DNA of 22,716 nt, from IMG/VR virus record IMGVR_UViG_3300042539_002098, positions 1-22,716 of that record, one strand, 5' to 3'. The notes under the pieces are model-generated. The model saw only the letters and a program-made list of their open reading frames with translations. It did not search any database and was not told the DNA's origin. Numbering within the stretch: position 1 is the first letter of the stretch; the number at the start of each line of letters is the position of its first letter. This document shows, piece after piece, positions 6,481 through 13,130 of the stretch. This stretch comes from a virus. The translations under genes were made by a program, and so were the position numbers.

Positions 6481-7693
6481 TTTTCATTTTATCAAAAATC
6501 ATGATAGCAGGACTACCATCTATAGTATCTTTACTTATCATAATCGACTTTAAACCGCGTTCTACAAGGTTCATTGCATCAAATTGATACGGTAGCAATG
6601 TTTTTTCGATAACATTCTTAAGTCCTCGTGCGTTTGTTTTTAGCTCTTTTGCACGTTCAGCAATTAATTTTAAGCTTTCGTCGTCAAATGTCAATTCTAT
6701 ACCATCTAACTCAAAAAGATATTGATATTGTTTAATTAAGCTGTTCTTTGTATCTTTAAGTACACTAACTAGTTGATCAACATCTAACTCATCTACACTA
6801 ATACAAAGACCAAATCGTCCTACAAATTCCGGAATCAATCCATATTTAATTAAATCTTTTGTAGTTACTTCTTGATAAATTTGGTTATTTGTTTCAATAG
6901 TCTTTATATTAGCAGAGAAGCCAATAGATTTAGATTCTTTTCTTTGTTCAATAATCTTGTCTAACCCAACAAACGCTCCACCACAGATAAACAAGATTCC
7001 AGTTGTATCGATTTCTTGAATTTCAATATTAGGGTGTTTTCTTTTTCCTGAGCTAGGGATACGCATGATACTACCTTCGATCATCTTTAGTAGACCTTGT
7101 TGAACTCCTTCTCCACTAACATCTCTAGTGATACTAACATTTTCACCTTTTCGAGAAATTTTATCTATTTCGTCTATGTATACAATACCTCTACTGGCTT
7201 TTTCTAGATCTCCATCTGCTTCGTTAATTAATCTAGTTAATATGCTTTCTATATCATCTCCAACATAACCAGCTTCTGTTAAACCAGTTGCATCACAAAT
7301 AGCAAATGGTAAATCTAAATAATCGGCAATCTTTTTTGCCATCATGGTTTTACCGCAACCAGTTGGGCCGAGCATTAGAACGTTTGTTTTTTCTAATTTA
7401 ATATCATTGCTAGGATGATTAATACGTTTATAGTGTTGACTTACTGCTACACTTAATGCAATTTTTGCATCATCTTGGCCGATAACATATTCGTCAAGAT
7501 AGTCTTTTATTAAACTTGGATTAAGTAGTTTTTTCTCGTTAGGAAAATTTTTGATTTTATTATCATCGAGTATACTTACACATAGATCAATGCAATCGTT
7601 ACAAATTGCAGCGTGTTCTCCGACGATTAATTTTTCAACGTCTTCTTTACTTTTGTTACAAAAATCACATTTGTGCGTCATTAATTTTGTCAT
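6467..7693 (-). CDS. clpX: ClpX, full-length AAA+ unfoldase
   Basis: 408 residues, close to bacterial ClpX length, with all parts. The N-terminal zinc domain has C9, C12, C31 and C34. In the AAA+ domain Walker A is GPTGCGKT (109-116), the pore-1 loop is GYVG (142-145), Walker B is IVYIDEIDK (170-178), the ssrA-contacting RKH loop is at 218-220, the ClpP-docking IGF loop is IGFSA (257-261), and the sensor-2 Arg lies in NARGLKN. It should therefore form a hexamer, recognise ssrA-type tags and dock on host ClpP. The start at 7693 has an AAGAG ribosome-binding site; it overlaps the upstream gene by 29 nt. A phage-encoded complete ClpX beside a phage tmRNA is unusual. Confidence 0.95.
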   Translation of the reverse strand: MTKLMTHKCDFCNKSKEDVEKLIVGEHAAICNDCIDLCVSILDDNKIKNFPNEKKLLNPSLIKDYLDEYVIGQDDAKIALSVAVSQHYKRINHPSNDIKLEKTNVLMLGPTGCGKTMMAKKIADYLDLPFAICDATGLTEAGYVGDDIESILTRLINEADGDLEKASRGIVYIDEIDKISRKGENVSITRDVSGEGVQQGLLKMIEGSIMRIPSSGKRKHPNIEIQEIDTTGILFICGGAFVGLDKIIEQRKESKSIGFSANIKTIETNNQIYQEVTTKDLIKYGLIPEFVGRFGLCISVDELDVDQLVSVLKDTKNSLIKQYQYLFELDGIELTFDDESLKLIAERAKELKTNARGLKNVIEKTLLPYQFDAMNLVERGLKSIMISKDTIDGSPAIMIFDKMKNEKV

Positions 7694-8075
7694 TGAATGC
7701 TCTTTTTAAAAATGTTTCAATATTAGTTATTCTATTTTGATTTATGTAATGATAAATTGCGGATGTATTTTCGTTATCGGTTTTATAATAAGTATTTTTC
7801 TTACCTAACATATATCCACTTAATCTTAATGTAGTCTCATTTGCGTTATCTACATCTATAAATTTATAATCACATCTCGAAAGTGCATGAAATAACCAAG
7901 AAACTTCTATCTCATGATCATAAAAGTATATATTAATATTTTCATTTATGCTAGCCTTGGCTAACCATTGAGAAACAATTTCTTGATCATTATCACTTAA
8001 ATGAATAAACAATATGCTGTATGATTCATTTTCAAAAACATCAGGGGGAGTTATTAATGTAATTTTTCCGTTCAT
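7665..8075 (-). CDS. Uncharacterised 136-aa protein
   Basis: I do not recognise the family. The protein is soluble, acidic and alpha/beta in appearance: ITLITPPDVF, SILFIHLSD, INIYFYDHE and YKFIDVDN read like alternating strands, as in a small Rossmann-like or receiver-like fold. Its ATG follows the stop of the membrane protein directly (TAA-ATG) and its end overlaps clpX by 29 nt, so it belongs to the clpX transcription unit. A role in guiding ClpX is only a guess from position. Confidence 0.72.
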   Translation of the reverse strand: MNGKITLITPPDVFENESYSILFIHLSDNDQEIVSQWLAKASINENINIYFYDHEIEVSWLFHALSRCDYKFIDVDNANETTLRLSGYMLGKKNTYYKTDNENTSAIYHYINQNRITNIETFLKRAFNDKINDAQM

Positions 8076-9371
8076 TTATACTTTTGCTCTAACTTGTAAA
8101 AGAATTTCTTTTGGGACTTGTGTCATATCTATCTTTTTTTCTCGAACTAATTGTGCGTATTCGTTTATTTTTTCATCTAATTTATCTTGACTAATATTTT
8201 TATAATCTTCTGGATTAATTGATGCTACAACCGGAACTTGAATTTCTTCTTGTTGAATAATAGGTGCTTCTTCTTGCATAGGTTCTTCGGGTAGAACTTC
8301 TTGTCTTTTAAACACTTTATGTCTTACCTTTTTAGTTTCCTCTCGTTGTATAACAGGAACTATTTCTTCTTTTGGTAATTCGAGAAATTCAGTTATAGGA
8401 AGAATTTCTTTTTCTGGTACATATACTTGCGGGCCTACTGTATCGATTCCCGGAGGATGTCTTACTGTAGGTACATTGAAAAGATACGGATGCTTAGAAA
8501 TATCAAAATCTTCTTTTGTATCCAGTTGAATGTTTTCCGGTGCTGGTTTAGATTCTTCTTTTACTACAGGAGGAATTTCTTTTGATTCTAATTGATTCTC
8601 TCTAAATCGTTGAAAGCTAATTTGACTAGCTAAAAGTAAAATAATAGCCAGCGGATCAAATACAATAATAATTGTAACGATCATCCATGTAACTGCTTTT
8701 TCTAAAATTGTAGGATCTGTGTTGCCGTATATAAATGCAGCAACATATTTTATAGGACCTACTTCAGCTTCGACTTTTCTTACTTCGGCTGCAATCGGTG
8801 ATTTTTCTTCAGTAAGCTGATTAATTCTTTTTTGTTCAGTCTCAATTTCAGATAATAATCGTTGTCTTTCTTTTGCTTGACTACGACGTATTTGTATTGC
8901 TTTATCTGCACCTGCTTCTGAAGTCGAGCGGCCCATTACTTGATCCACTGCTTCATCCATTTGTTTAAGTGCTCGGCGATTTACATCTATATTTTCTTTT
9001 GAAGTTTTTATTTTTTCATCATAAACTGCAAGTTTAGATAATACTTCTCCGCTAACTAGACCTTGTTCACTATGTGCTTTTGATAAAAAGCCAAAGATAC
9101 CCATTGATGTAATTAACATTAGTACACTTATGGATACAAGCAGGTATGCTTTTATAACATTAGGAGCGATAGACCAATTCTGTTTAAGCCATACTGTAGC
9201 TGTTATTTTTCCAACACCTAACACTATTCCCATAATAACAACAGGAATAACTGCTGAAGGAAAAATAGAAGTAAGGCCGAGAATACTATAGTATTCTGCG
9301 ACCCCTGAAATTATTAATCCACTTATTAGTGCCAAATAGGCAATTAATTTTTCATTATTGGTTGTTTTCAT
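8076..9371 (-). CDS. Four-helix membrane protein with coiled coil and long cytosolic tail
   Basis: 431 residues. Three transmembrane helices (about 8-28, 37-60, 72-95) are followed by a long coiled coil (about 110-205, rich in K, E, R and Q), a fourth membrane helix containing VTIIIVFDPLAIILLLAS (about 228-250), and a Pro/Glu-rich tail of about 180 residues that ends in a helical segment. Proteins with this layout and an FDPLA-type helix occur in T4-like aquatic phages without known function. The tail may bind a cytosolic partner. An AATAAATA late-box-like sequence lies just upstream of the ATG, but the gene can also be read from the promoter at 9839. Confidence 0.75.
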   Translation of the reverse strand: MKTTNNEKLIAYLALISGLIISGVAEYYSILGLTSIFPSAVIPVVIMGIVLGVGKITATVWLKQNWSIAPNVIKAYLLVSISVLMLITSMGIFGFLSKAHSEQGLVSGEVLSKLAVYDEKIKTSKENIDVNRRALKQMDEAVDQVMGRSTSEAGADKAIQIRRSQAKERQRLLSEIETEQKRINQLTEEKSPIAAEVRKVEAEVGPIKYVAAFIYGNTDPTILEKAVTWMIVTIIIVFDPLAIILLLASQISFQRFRENQLESKEIPPVVKEESKPAPENIQLDTKEDFDISKHPYLFNVPTVRHPPGIDTVGPQVYVPEKEILPITEFLELPKEEIVPVIQREETKKVRHKVFKRQEVLPEEPMQEEAPIIQQEEIQVPVVASINPEDYKNISQDKLDEKINEYAQLVREKKIDMTQVPKEILLQVRAKV

Positions 9372-9391
9372 TAAAATATTTATTTTATATT

Positions 9392-9787
9392 TTAACCTCT
9401 TCTCATAGTAGATATCTCAATAGCTTCTTTATCGCTAAAGATTGGTACTGCATTACTCTTATGCATAGTACCGATCCCAATGATTTTATCGCCGGTATAT
9501 TGTGGGGATGGTTTGCTTGAAACAGCACCAGTAGTCCATGTACTCAAACTCTTGGGTTTTGGATCGTTTGCACCTCGATAATTAGGAGAAGATGGTGTCC
9601 AAACGGGTGCAGCTAGTGCACGTTTACGCTTACGTTCTTCTTGTTCAACACCCCAACGTTTTTGTAGATCTTTCCATGAGTCATCTAATTCACGAGCTCG
9701 TTGTGCTTCGGCAGCAGAACGAAACTTTTGTTTACCTTTTTTCTTACCAGAAAGACTAAGAGCAGGATGATGAAGATGCATGGTCAT
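9392..9787 (-). CDS. Conserved phage protein of unknown function (131 aa)
   Basis: The N-terminal half is very basic with KKKGKQKFRSAAEAQRAREL and DSWKDLQKRWG, probably helical and possibly nucleic-acid binding. The C-terminal half is low in structure and ends with IIGIGTMHKSNAVPIF and EAIEISTMRR, a C-terminal pattern I associate with an uncharacterised phage family. The start at 9787 is fixed by GGAG seven bases upstream. It is the first gene after the consensus promoter at 9811-9839, ahead of the membrane protein, the 136-aa protein, clpX and bS21. Confidence 0.75.
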   Translation of the reverse strand: MTMHLHHPALSLSGKKKGKQKFRSAAEAQRARELDDSWKDLQKRWGVEQEERKRKRALAAPVWTPSSPNYRGANDPKPKSLSTWTTGAVSSKPSPQYTGDKIIGIGTMHKSNAVPIFSDKEAIEISTMRRG

Positions 9788-9810
9788 AGTAGTTCTCCAA
9801 AGTATAATAT

Positions 9811-9839
9811 ATTATAACATACTTGGTACATTAAGTCAA
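9811..9839 (-). promoter_or_regulatory. Consensus sigma-70 promoter of the clpX-rpsU unit
   Basis: TTGACT, 17-nt spacer, TATAAT on the minus strand; start expected near 9804, giving a short leader with a GGAG ribosome-binding site. Confidence 0.85.
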
Positions 9840-9842
9840 GAG

Positions 9843-9862
9843 AAACCCGCCGAAGCGGGTTT
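9843..9862 (-). terminator. Rho-independent terminator (bidirectional)
   Basis: AACCCGC-CGAA-GCGGGTT stem-loop with A-rich and T-rich flanks. On the minus strand it ends the small envelope-gene unit just before the next promoter. Confidence 0.85.
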
Positions 9863-9888
9863 TTGGATATCTATTAATTTCCTTTTTA

Positions 9889-9923
9889 AAAAATCATTAC
9901 TATATAATATAGTAATGATTTTT
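9889..9923. repeat. Perfect AT-rich inverted repeat, 16-bp arms
   Basis: Two 16-bp arms separated by TAA form a perfect palindrome, 12 bases after the stop of the 96-aa gene. Both ends carry five T on the respective strand. It could be a U-rich terminator, an mRNA end protector or a protein-binding site. A GC-rich terminator follows 27 bases further on. Confidence 0.8.
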
Positions 9924-9934
9924 AGAAGTCTAGA

Positions 9935-10225
9935 TTATTTTGAGTTTTTAGATTCTAAATATCTACGAAGTTGTTCTTCGTGAAGTTTAGCATTTTGATT
10001 AATTTTTTCAATTTGTTCCGGAGTACGACCGTCGTTTATTAATGCGGTAAGTTTGCTATCGACTCGAATGATATGCTCTATAGCAAGCTCAACATTGTCT
10101 TTTTGGGCATAACGATTTTCTATCCAATTGAAACCGTATATACCTGAACCTACTATCGCAATAATAGCAGCCCATTGTGTTCCTGTAAATTGTTTTACAG
10201 CATCAATAATATCGTTTGTACTCAT
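9935..10225 (-). CDS. Small membrane protein, one TM helix plus helical tail (96 aa)
   Basis: Begins MSTNDIIDAVKQF; a transmembrane helix (about 17-33, WAAIIAIVGSGIYGFNWI) precedes a charged helical region that includes IIRVDSKLTALI and ends EEQLRRYLESKNSK. The start is chosen at 10225 because its ATG overlaps the stop of the upstream gene (ATGA); a longer frame from a GTG at 10270 is less likely. One N-terminal helix followed by a coiled coil resembles inner-membrane spanins and XhlA-type lysis proteins, but no diagnostic motif is present. Confidence 0.68.
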   Translation of the reverse strand: MSTNDIIDAVKQFTGTQWAAIIAIVGSGIYGFNWIENRYAQKDNVELAIEHIIRVDSKLTALINDGRTPEQIEKINQNAKLHEEQLRRYLESKNSK

Positions 10226-10422
10226 ACGTTTGCTATAGTCCCATATTGACGGAACATTGAAGAATAACACATGCTACCTATTAGTTGCCAATTAACTTGT
10301 TGCCATCCTGCTTGAGTTATACAAATGTTGCCGTACCATCTTCCATCCGGTCCTCGCATAACTGCTGCCGGAGTTAGCATAGATGTTGATAAGATTAGAA
10401 AAAATAGTATTAACTTTTTCAT
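10222..10422 (-). CDS. Small exported protein (66 aa)
   Basis: MKKLILFFLILSTSMLTPAA is a typical Sec signal peptide. The mature part of about 45 residues holds RGPDGRWYGN, QAGWQQVNWQ and two Cys that could form a disulfide bond. There is no lipobox, so it is not a classic outer-membrane spanin. The ATG at 10422 is preferred over the in-frame TTG at 10437. No Shine-Dalgarno is visible, and a GATAAATA box lies 5 bases upstream, so the message may be leaderless. It is coupled to the 96-aa membrane protein by an ATGA overlap. Family not recognised. Confidence 0.65.
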   Translation of the reverse strand: MKKLILFFLILSTSMLTPAAVMRGPDGRWYGNICITQAGWQQVNWQLIGSMCYSSMFRQYGTIANV

Positions 10423-10427
10423 ATTTT

Positions 10428-10435
10428 TATTTATC
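10428..10435 (-). promoter_or_regulatory. Late-promoter-like box between pstS terminator and exported-protein gene
   Basis: GATAAATA on the minus strand, one mismatch to TATAAATA, directly after the pstS terminator tail. Confidence 0.35.
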
Positions 10436-10463
10436 AAAAAAATAGAGCTTTTTAAGCTCTATT
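10434..10463 (-). terminator. Terminator after pstS
   Basis: AATAGAGCTT/AAGCTCTATT stem with a three-base loop, followed by a run of T on the minus strand. Confidence 0.85.
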
Positions 10464-10505
10464 GCTGGTTACGAATTCCAGCCCTACTCTATCGTTGTAG
10501 GCGAT

Positions 10506-11510
10506 TTATTTAATTTGACTCCAGACACGCTCACGTATCTGTTTAGTTAATGTATCAGGTAATGGAACATAATCTAATTCTAATGCTGCCTGCTTACCAT
10601 TCTTAAATGCCCAATCAAAAAACTTTAATACATCTTGACTAGCTGCTTTATTTTCTGGATTTTTATACATGATAATAAAACTAGCTGTACTAACTGGCCA
10701 TACATTATCACCACGTTGATCAACAATACTTAACCCCATACCAGGAACACTAAACCAGTCAGCACCTGCCGCGGCAGCAGCAAATGTTAGATCATCTGGA
10801 CTAACCCATTTGCCACTCTTATTTTGTAGTTGCATAAACACCAGGTTATTTTTCTTAACATAAGCGTATTCTACATACCCTAGACTTCCTTTTATACGTG
10901 CTACGTTAGCAGCAACTCCCTCGTTGCCTTTGCCGCCCACACTTGTAGCAGCTGGCCACTTAACTGCTGCACCGCGTCCGACTTTATCTGCCCAATCTTT
11001 ACTTACGGTAGTAAGATAATCAGTCCAATTAAATGTTGTACCACTACCGTCTGCACGATGTACAACGGTAATTAGTTGATCAGGTAACTTTTTACCTGGA
11101 TTTAGAGCTACGAATTTAGGGTCATTCCATTTTGAAATAGTTCCCATAAACATTTCAGCCATTATAGGGCCAGTGACACGTAGTTCACCAGGTTTGAAAC
11201 CTTCTAAATTGATAATAGGTACGGTACCGCCTATAATTGCAGGAAACTGTACCTGACCATTTTTATCAAGGTCTTCACCTTTTACAGGTGCATCTGTTGC
11301 ACCAAATGTAACCGTTTTGTTATTAATTTGACGGATGCCACCCGAACTACCGATACTTTGATAGTTAAGTCCGACACCAGTTTCTTTCTTATATAGTTCT
11401 GCCCATTTAGCGTAAACAGGGAATGGGAATGTTGCACCTGCACCTGTAATATCAGCAGCATGTACAGTAATGCCAATTGAGGCAAATAAAATTGCAAATA
11501 GTTTTTTCAC
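10506..11510 (-). CDS. pstS: Periplasmic phosphate-binding protein PstS
   Basis: 334 residues. A signal peptide (MKKLFAILFASIGITVHA, cleavage after residue 18) precedes the mature start ADITGAGATFPFPVY. Phosphate-contacting elements of the family are visible: GATFP near the N-terminus, YQSIGSSGGI, TFGATDAP and HRADGSGTTFNWTDYL. PstS captures phosphate for the host PstCAB transporter, which the phage does not encode here. Phage pstS copies are known in marine cyanophages and others, where host PhoB raises their expression. A Pho-box-like sequence with a -10 box stands upstream, a GGAG ribosome-binding site precedes the ATG, and a terminator follows, so it is a single-gene unit. Confidence 0.95.
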   Translation of the reverse strand: MKKLFAILFASIGITVHAADITGAGATFPFPVYAKWAELYKKETGVGLNYQSIGSSGGIRQINNKTVTFGATDAPVKGEDLDKNGQVQFPAIIGGTVPIINLEGFKPGELRVTGPIMAEMFMGTISKWNDPKFVALNPGKKLPDQLITVVHRADGSGTTFNWTDYLTTVSKDWADKVGRGAAVKWPAATSVGGKGNEGVAANVARIKGSLGYVEYAYVKKNNLVFMQLQNKSGKWVSPDDLTFAAAAAGADWFSVPGMGLSIVDQRGDNVWPVSTASFIIMYKNPENKAASQDVLKFFDWAFKNGKQAALELDYVPLPDTLTKQIRERVWSQIK

Positions 11511-11545
11511 AAGTTCTCCTTTTTCTGTGTATAAAATTATTTACA

Positions 11546-11582
11546 ATTATATTAGCATAAAATTGTTACAAAATTATTACAG
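11546..11582 (-). promoter_or_regulatory. Pho box and -10 element of pstS
   Basis: Two 7-mers, CTGTAAT and TTGTAAC, spaced as in a Pho box (consensus CTGTCAT repeated every 11 bp; about 15 of 19 positions match over 11564-11582). A TATAAT (11546-11551) follows 12 bases later, and there is no -35 box, as expected for a PhoB-activated promoter. Confidence 0.7.
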
Positions 11583-11595
11583 TTTTAATAAAGTC

Positions 11596-11620
11596 AAAAG
11601 AAAAGGCTACCGAAGTAGCC
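11596..11620 (-). terminator. Terminator after the Ala/Pro/Lys-rich protein gene
   Basis: GGCTAC-TTCG-GTAGCC followed by TTTTCTTTT on the minus strand, with a stable UUCG-type loop. Confidence 0.88.
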
Positions 11621-11641
11621 TTTATCTTAACCAAGGTAAAA

Positions 11642-11845
11642 TTACTTCTTGGCTTCTTCCTTCTTGGCAGGAGCAGCAGGTTTTGCATCGGCCTTCTTTT
11701 CGTCCTTCTTAGCAGGAGCCGAAGCAGGCTTAGCAGCAGCAGGTGCCGGAGCAGCAGCAGGTTTTGCATCGGCCTTAGGAGCCGGAGCTTGAGCAAAAGC
11801 AGTAGCTGCAAAAAGAGTAGCGATCGTTGCAACGATTGATTTCAT
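11642..11845 (-). CDS. Secreted Ala/Pro/Lys-rich low-complexity protein (67 aa)
   Basis: A signal peptide (MKSIVATIATLFAATAFA, cleavage before Q19) is followed by about 49 residues made almost only of Ala, Pro, Lys, Asp and Glu, with two ADAKPAA units encoded by a 24-nt exact direct repeat (11672-11695 and 11753-11776). Similar short exported AKP-rich proteins are common in betaproteobacteria, so acquisition from a host is likely (inference). The coding DNA is much richer in GC than its neighbours. It has its own promoter, AAGGA ribosome-binding site and terminator. Function unknown; such polycationic proteins could lie at the membrane or bind envelope polymers. Confidence 0.8.
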   Translation of the reverse strand: MKSIVATIATLFAATAFAQAPAPKADAKPAAAPAPAAAKPASAPAKKDEKKADAKPAAPAKKEEAKK

Positions 11846-11894
11846 ATAATTTCCTTTTTAAGTTAATGAAATATGGTATTTCTACCTGTGTAAT

Positions 11895-11923
11895 ATATTA
11901 ACGCATTTTTCTGTAATTAACAA
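11895..11923 (-). promoter_or_regulatory. Promoter of the Ala/Pro/Lys-rich protein gene
   Basis: TTGTTA, 17-nt spacer, TAATAT on the minus strand. A palindrome TCTGTATTG...ACAGA surrounds the -35 box and could be an operator. Confidence 0.55.
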
Positions 11924-11953
11924 TACAGATAATAATATTTATTTTACCAAAAT

Positions 11954-11977
11954 AAAAAGCACCCGAAGGTGCTTTTT
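11954..11977. terminator. Bidirectional terminator after the orphan tmRNA tag end
   Basis: GCACC-CGAA-GGTGC with five A before and five T after, so it can work in either direction. On the minus strand it probably was the original terminator of the tmRNA gene. Confidence 0.82.
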
Positions 11978-11984
11978 AGGTTTG

Positions 11985-12058
11985 TTGGGTAATAAGGCCT
12001 TTCCTGCCCCATGGAGTTTACGCCGCTAGACGGCTAAAGCGTATTCTTCATCGTAATT
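11985..12058 (-). pseudogene. Orphan 3' end of a tmRNA coding piece (second tag)
   Basis: On the minus strand the codons GAT GAA GAA TAC GCT TTA GCC GTC TAG give DEEYALAV-stop, the shape of a tmRNA tag end. The bases after it share ATGGGG and a GCCTTAT(A/T)ACC block with the 3' part of the complete tmRNA at 12742-12913, in the same order. No acceptor stem, D-arm or resume site lies upstream: the similarity begins at GATGA and the GIY-YIG leader takes its place. It is best read as the displaced 3' end of the tmRNA gene, or as the end of a second copy. Confidence 0.68.
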
Positions 12059-12059
12059 T

Positions 12060-12067
12060 GATAAATA
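12060..12067 (+). promoter_or_regulatory. Late-promoter-like box for the GIY-YIG gene
   Basis: GATAAATA on the plus strand, 17 bases before the ATG, with an AAAGGGG ribosome-binding site between them. Confidence 0.4.
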
Positions 12068-12083
12068 ATAAAAAGGGGATGTT

Positions 12084-12743
12084 ATGTTTCTACCGTATGT
12101 GTATATTGTTCGTAACAGAGTCAATGACAAATTTTATATAGGAATGCGTTCTGCAAACAAAGTAGTTGCCGAAGAAGATTTAGGAATTAAGTATTTTACT
12201 TCTTCAAAATATGTAAAGAATAATTTTTTAGATTTTGATATACAAATAGTAGCATATTTCGTAGATCAATTATCAGCGTTTGAGTTTGAAAATGAATTGA
12301 TCAAAGAGCACTGGGGAGATCCATTACTTCTCAACCGGCATTATCAAAAATCAATGTCTAAATTTTCAATGACTGGAGCCAAACGAGCAGATTTAGCAGA
12401 ATACAACAAAAAGACAAAATCTAAACCTAAAGAAGAGAGAATTTATAAATGTGTTATATGTAATGAAATTTTTACACGATTAGAATTTTGCCATTATCCA
12501 ATTAAAGAAGAATTTGTATGCGGGCATAAATGCAACGGAGTTCGAAACGGTAGAAAGACTTTAGGTAAACCAAATTTAAAATCAAGAATATCGTTGAAGG
12601 GAAGACCGGCGTGGAACAAAGGAAAATCACATTCGGGATTCGGATCTTCTAACAATCCTATGAAGGACCCAACTAAAGTGGCGAAAATGTTAGAAACTAG
12701 AAGAATCAATAAAGAAAAGAAGAGGGGCAATAAGCCCCTCTAA
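12084..12743 (+). CDS. GIY-YIG homing-type endonuclease
   Basis: 219 residues, the only plus-strand gene. The GIY-YIG domain (about 4-95) shows YVYIVRN, KFYIGMR and a Glu-containing helix with FEFENELIKEHWG. A zinc-finger-like region follows (CVICNEIF and CGHKC, about 122-150), then GRPAWNKGKSH and NNPMKDP, which look like NUMOD3-type DNA-binding repeats. This architecture belongs to free-standing phage homing endonucleases. The gene is convergent with the tmRNA gene, and its last six codons overlap the tmRNA terminator stem. It lies exactly between a complete tmRNA tag region and an orphan tag end, which suggests that its target is the tag sequence (inference). Confidence 0.88.
   Translation: MFLPYVYIVRNRVNDKFYIGMRSANKVVAEEDLGIKYFTSSKYVKNNFLDFDIQIVAYFVDQLSAFEFENELIKEHWGDPLLLNRHYQKSMSKFSMTGAKRADLAEYNKKTKSKPKEERIYKCVICNEIFTRLEFCHYPIKEEFVCGHKCNGVRNGRKTLGKPNLKSRISLKGRPAWNKGKSHSGFGSSNNPMKDPTKVAKMLETRRINKEKKRGNKPL
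12710..12741 (-). terminator. tmRNA terminator, embedded in the GIY-YIG coding end
   Basis: AGAGGGGC-AATAA-GCCCCTCT, a perfect 8-bp stem, followed on the minus strand by TCTTTTCTTT. On the plus strand the same bases encode the last residues of the endonuclease. Confidence 0.85.
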
Positions 12744-12913
12744 GAAGCGTTTGGTTATAAGGCGCTTCTTAAACCCCATTCAAGGCTCACGCGGCTAAGC
12801 GTACCTCGAACTGCTCATCATTGGCAGCATTTACTTGTTTTGCTTCTTTTACGGAGATCGCCTACCGTGCTGTCCACTCTGTTTACTCACGCAATCGAAA
12901 CCATGACCGACCC
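12742..12913 (-). ncRNA. ssrA: tmRNA coding piece (5' half of a permuted ssrA gene)
   Basis: The 5' end GGGTCGG pairs with CCGATCC of the acceptor piece, placing a G-U at the third pair, the identity element for alanyl-tRNA synthetase. The D-arm region TGGTTTCGA matches the conserved tmRNA block. An ACGG/CCGT hairpin (PK1 region) precedes the tag codons at 12787-12828: (V N) A ANDEQFEVRLAA, then TGA. The tag ends in LAA, the ClpX degron. After the tag a perfect 9-bp hairpin (12741-12749 with 12763-12771) and a terminator close the gene. The order acceptor piece first, coding piece second shows a circularly permuted, two-piece tmRNA as in alphaproteobacteria, some betaproteobacteria and some cyanobacteria. 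Confidence 0.92.
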
Positions 12914-12914
12914 A

Positions 12915-13118
12915 TCATAAAGAAACTTTGAACAATGGAATATCCTCGCCCATATGTCTAATGTATTCTAGCGTAGTAGGAAATTCTGACAATGTTCCTT
13001 TGTGACTTTTGATTTCGATCTTAGTTTGATCTTCATTTTCAAGTCCGTAAAAAAACATAGTAGTAGCACCACTATCTAGTTGCTCTTTGAAATGTTGTTT
13101 GATGTTCATAATGTACAT
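12915..13118 (-). CDS. 67-aa protein encoded inside the tmRNA intervening segment
   Basis: The frame starts 12 nt after the CCA end of the acceptor piece and its TGA ends one base before the 5' G of the coding piece, so it fills the segment normally cut out during tmRNA maturation. The first ATG is at 13118; the ATG at 13109 (MNIKQHF) is an alternative. No strong Shine-Dalgarno is seen. The product has an amphipathic helix, MFFYGLENEDQTKIEIKSHKG as two strands, and FPTTLEYIRHMGED; it reads like a normal small soluble protein with AT-rich phage codon use. Family not recognised. Confidence 0.6.
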   Translation of the reverse strand: MYIMNIKQHFKEQLDSGATTMFFYGLENEDQTKIEIKSHKGTLSEFPTTLEYIRHMGEDIPLFKVSL

Positions 13119-13130
13119 ACAATTTCTTTA

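Noticed and set aside
9780-9983. Plus-strand open frame
   Set aside because: It runs across a promoter, a terminator and a palindrome, has no ribosome-binding site and no recognisable protein character.
11566-11832. Leucine-rich reading frame opposite in phase to the Ala/Pro/Lys-rich gene
   Set aside because: It is a frame-shifted reading of the same low-complexity DNA and crosses the terminator and the Pho box.
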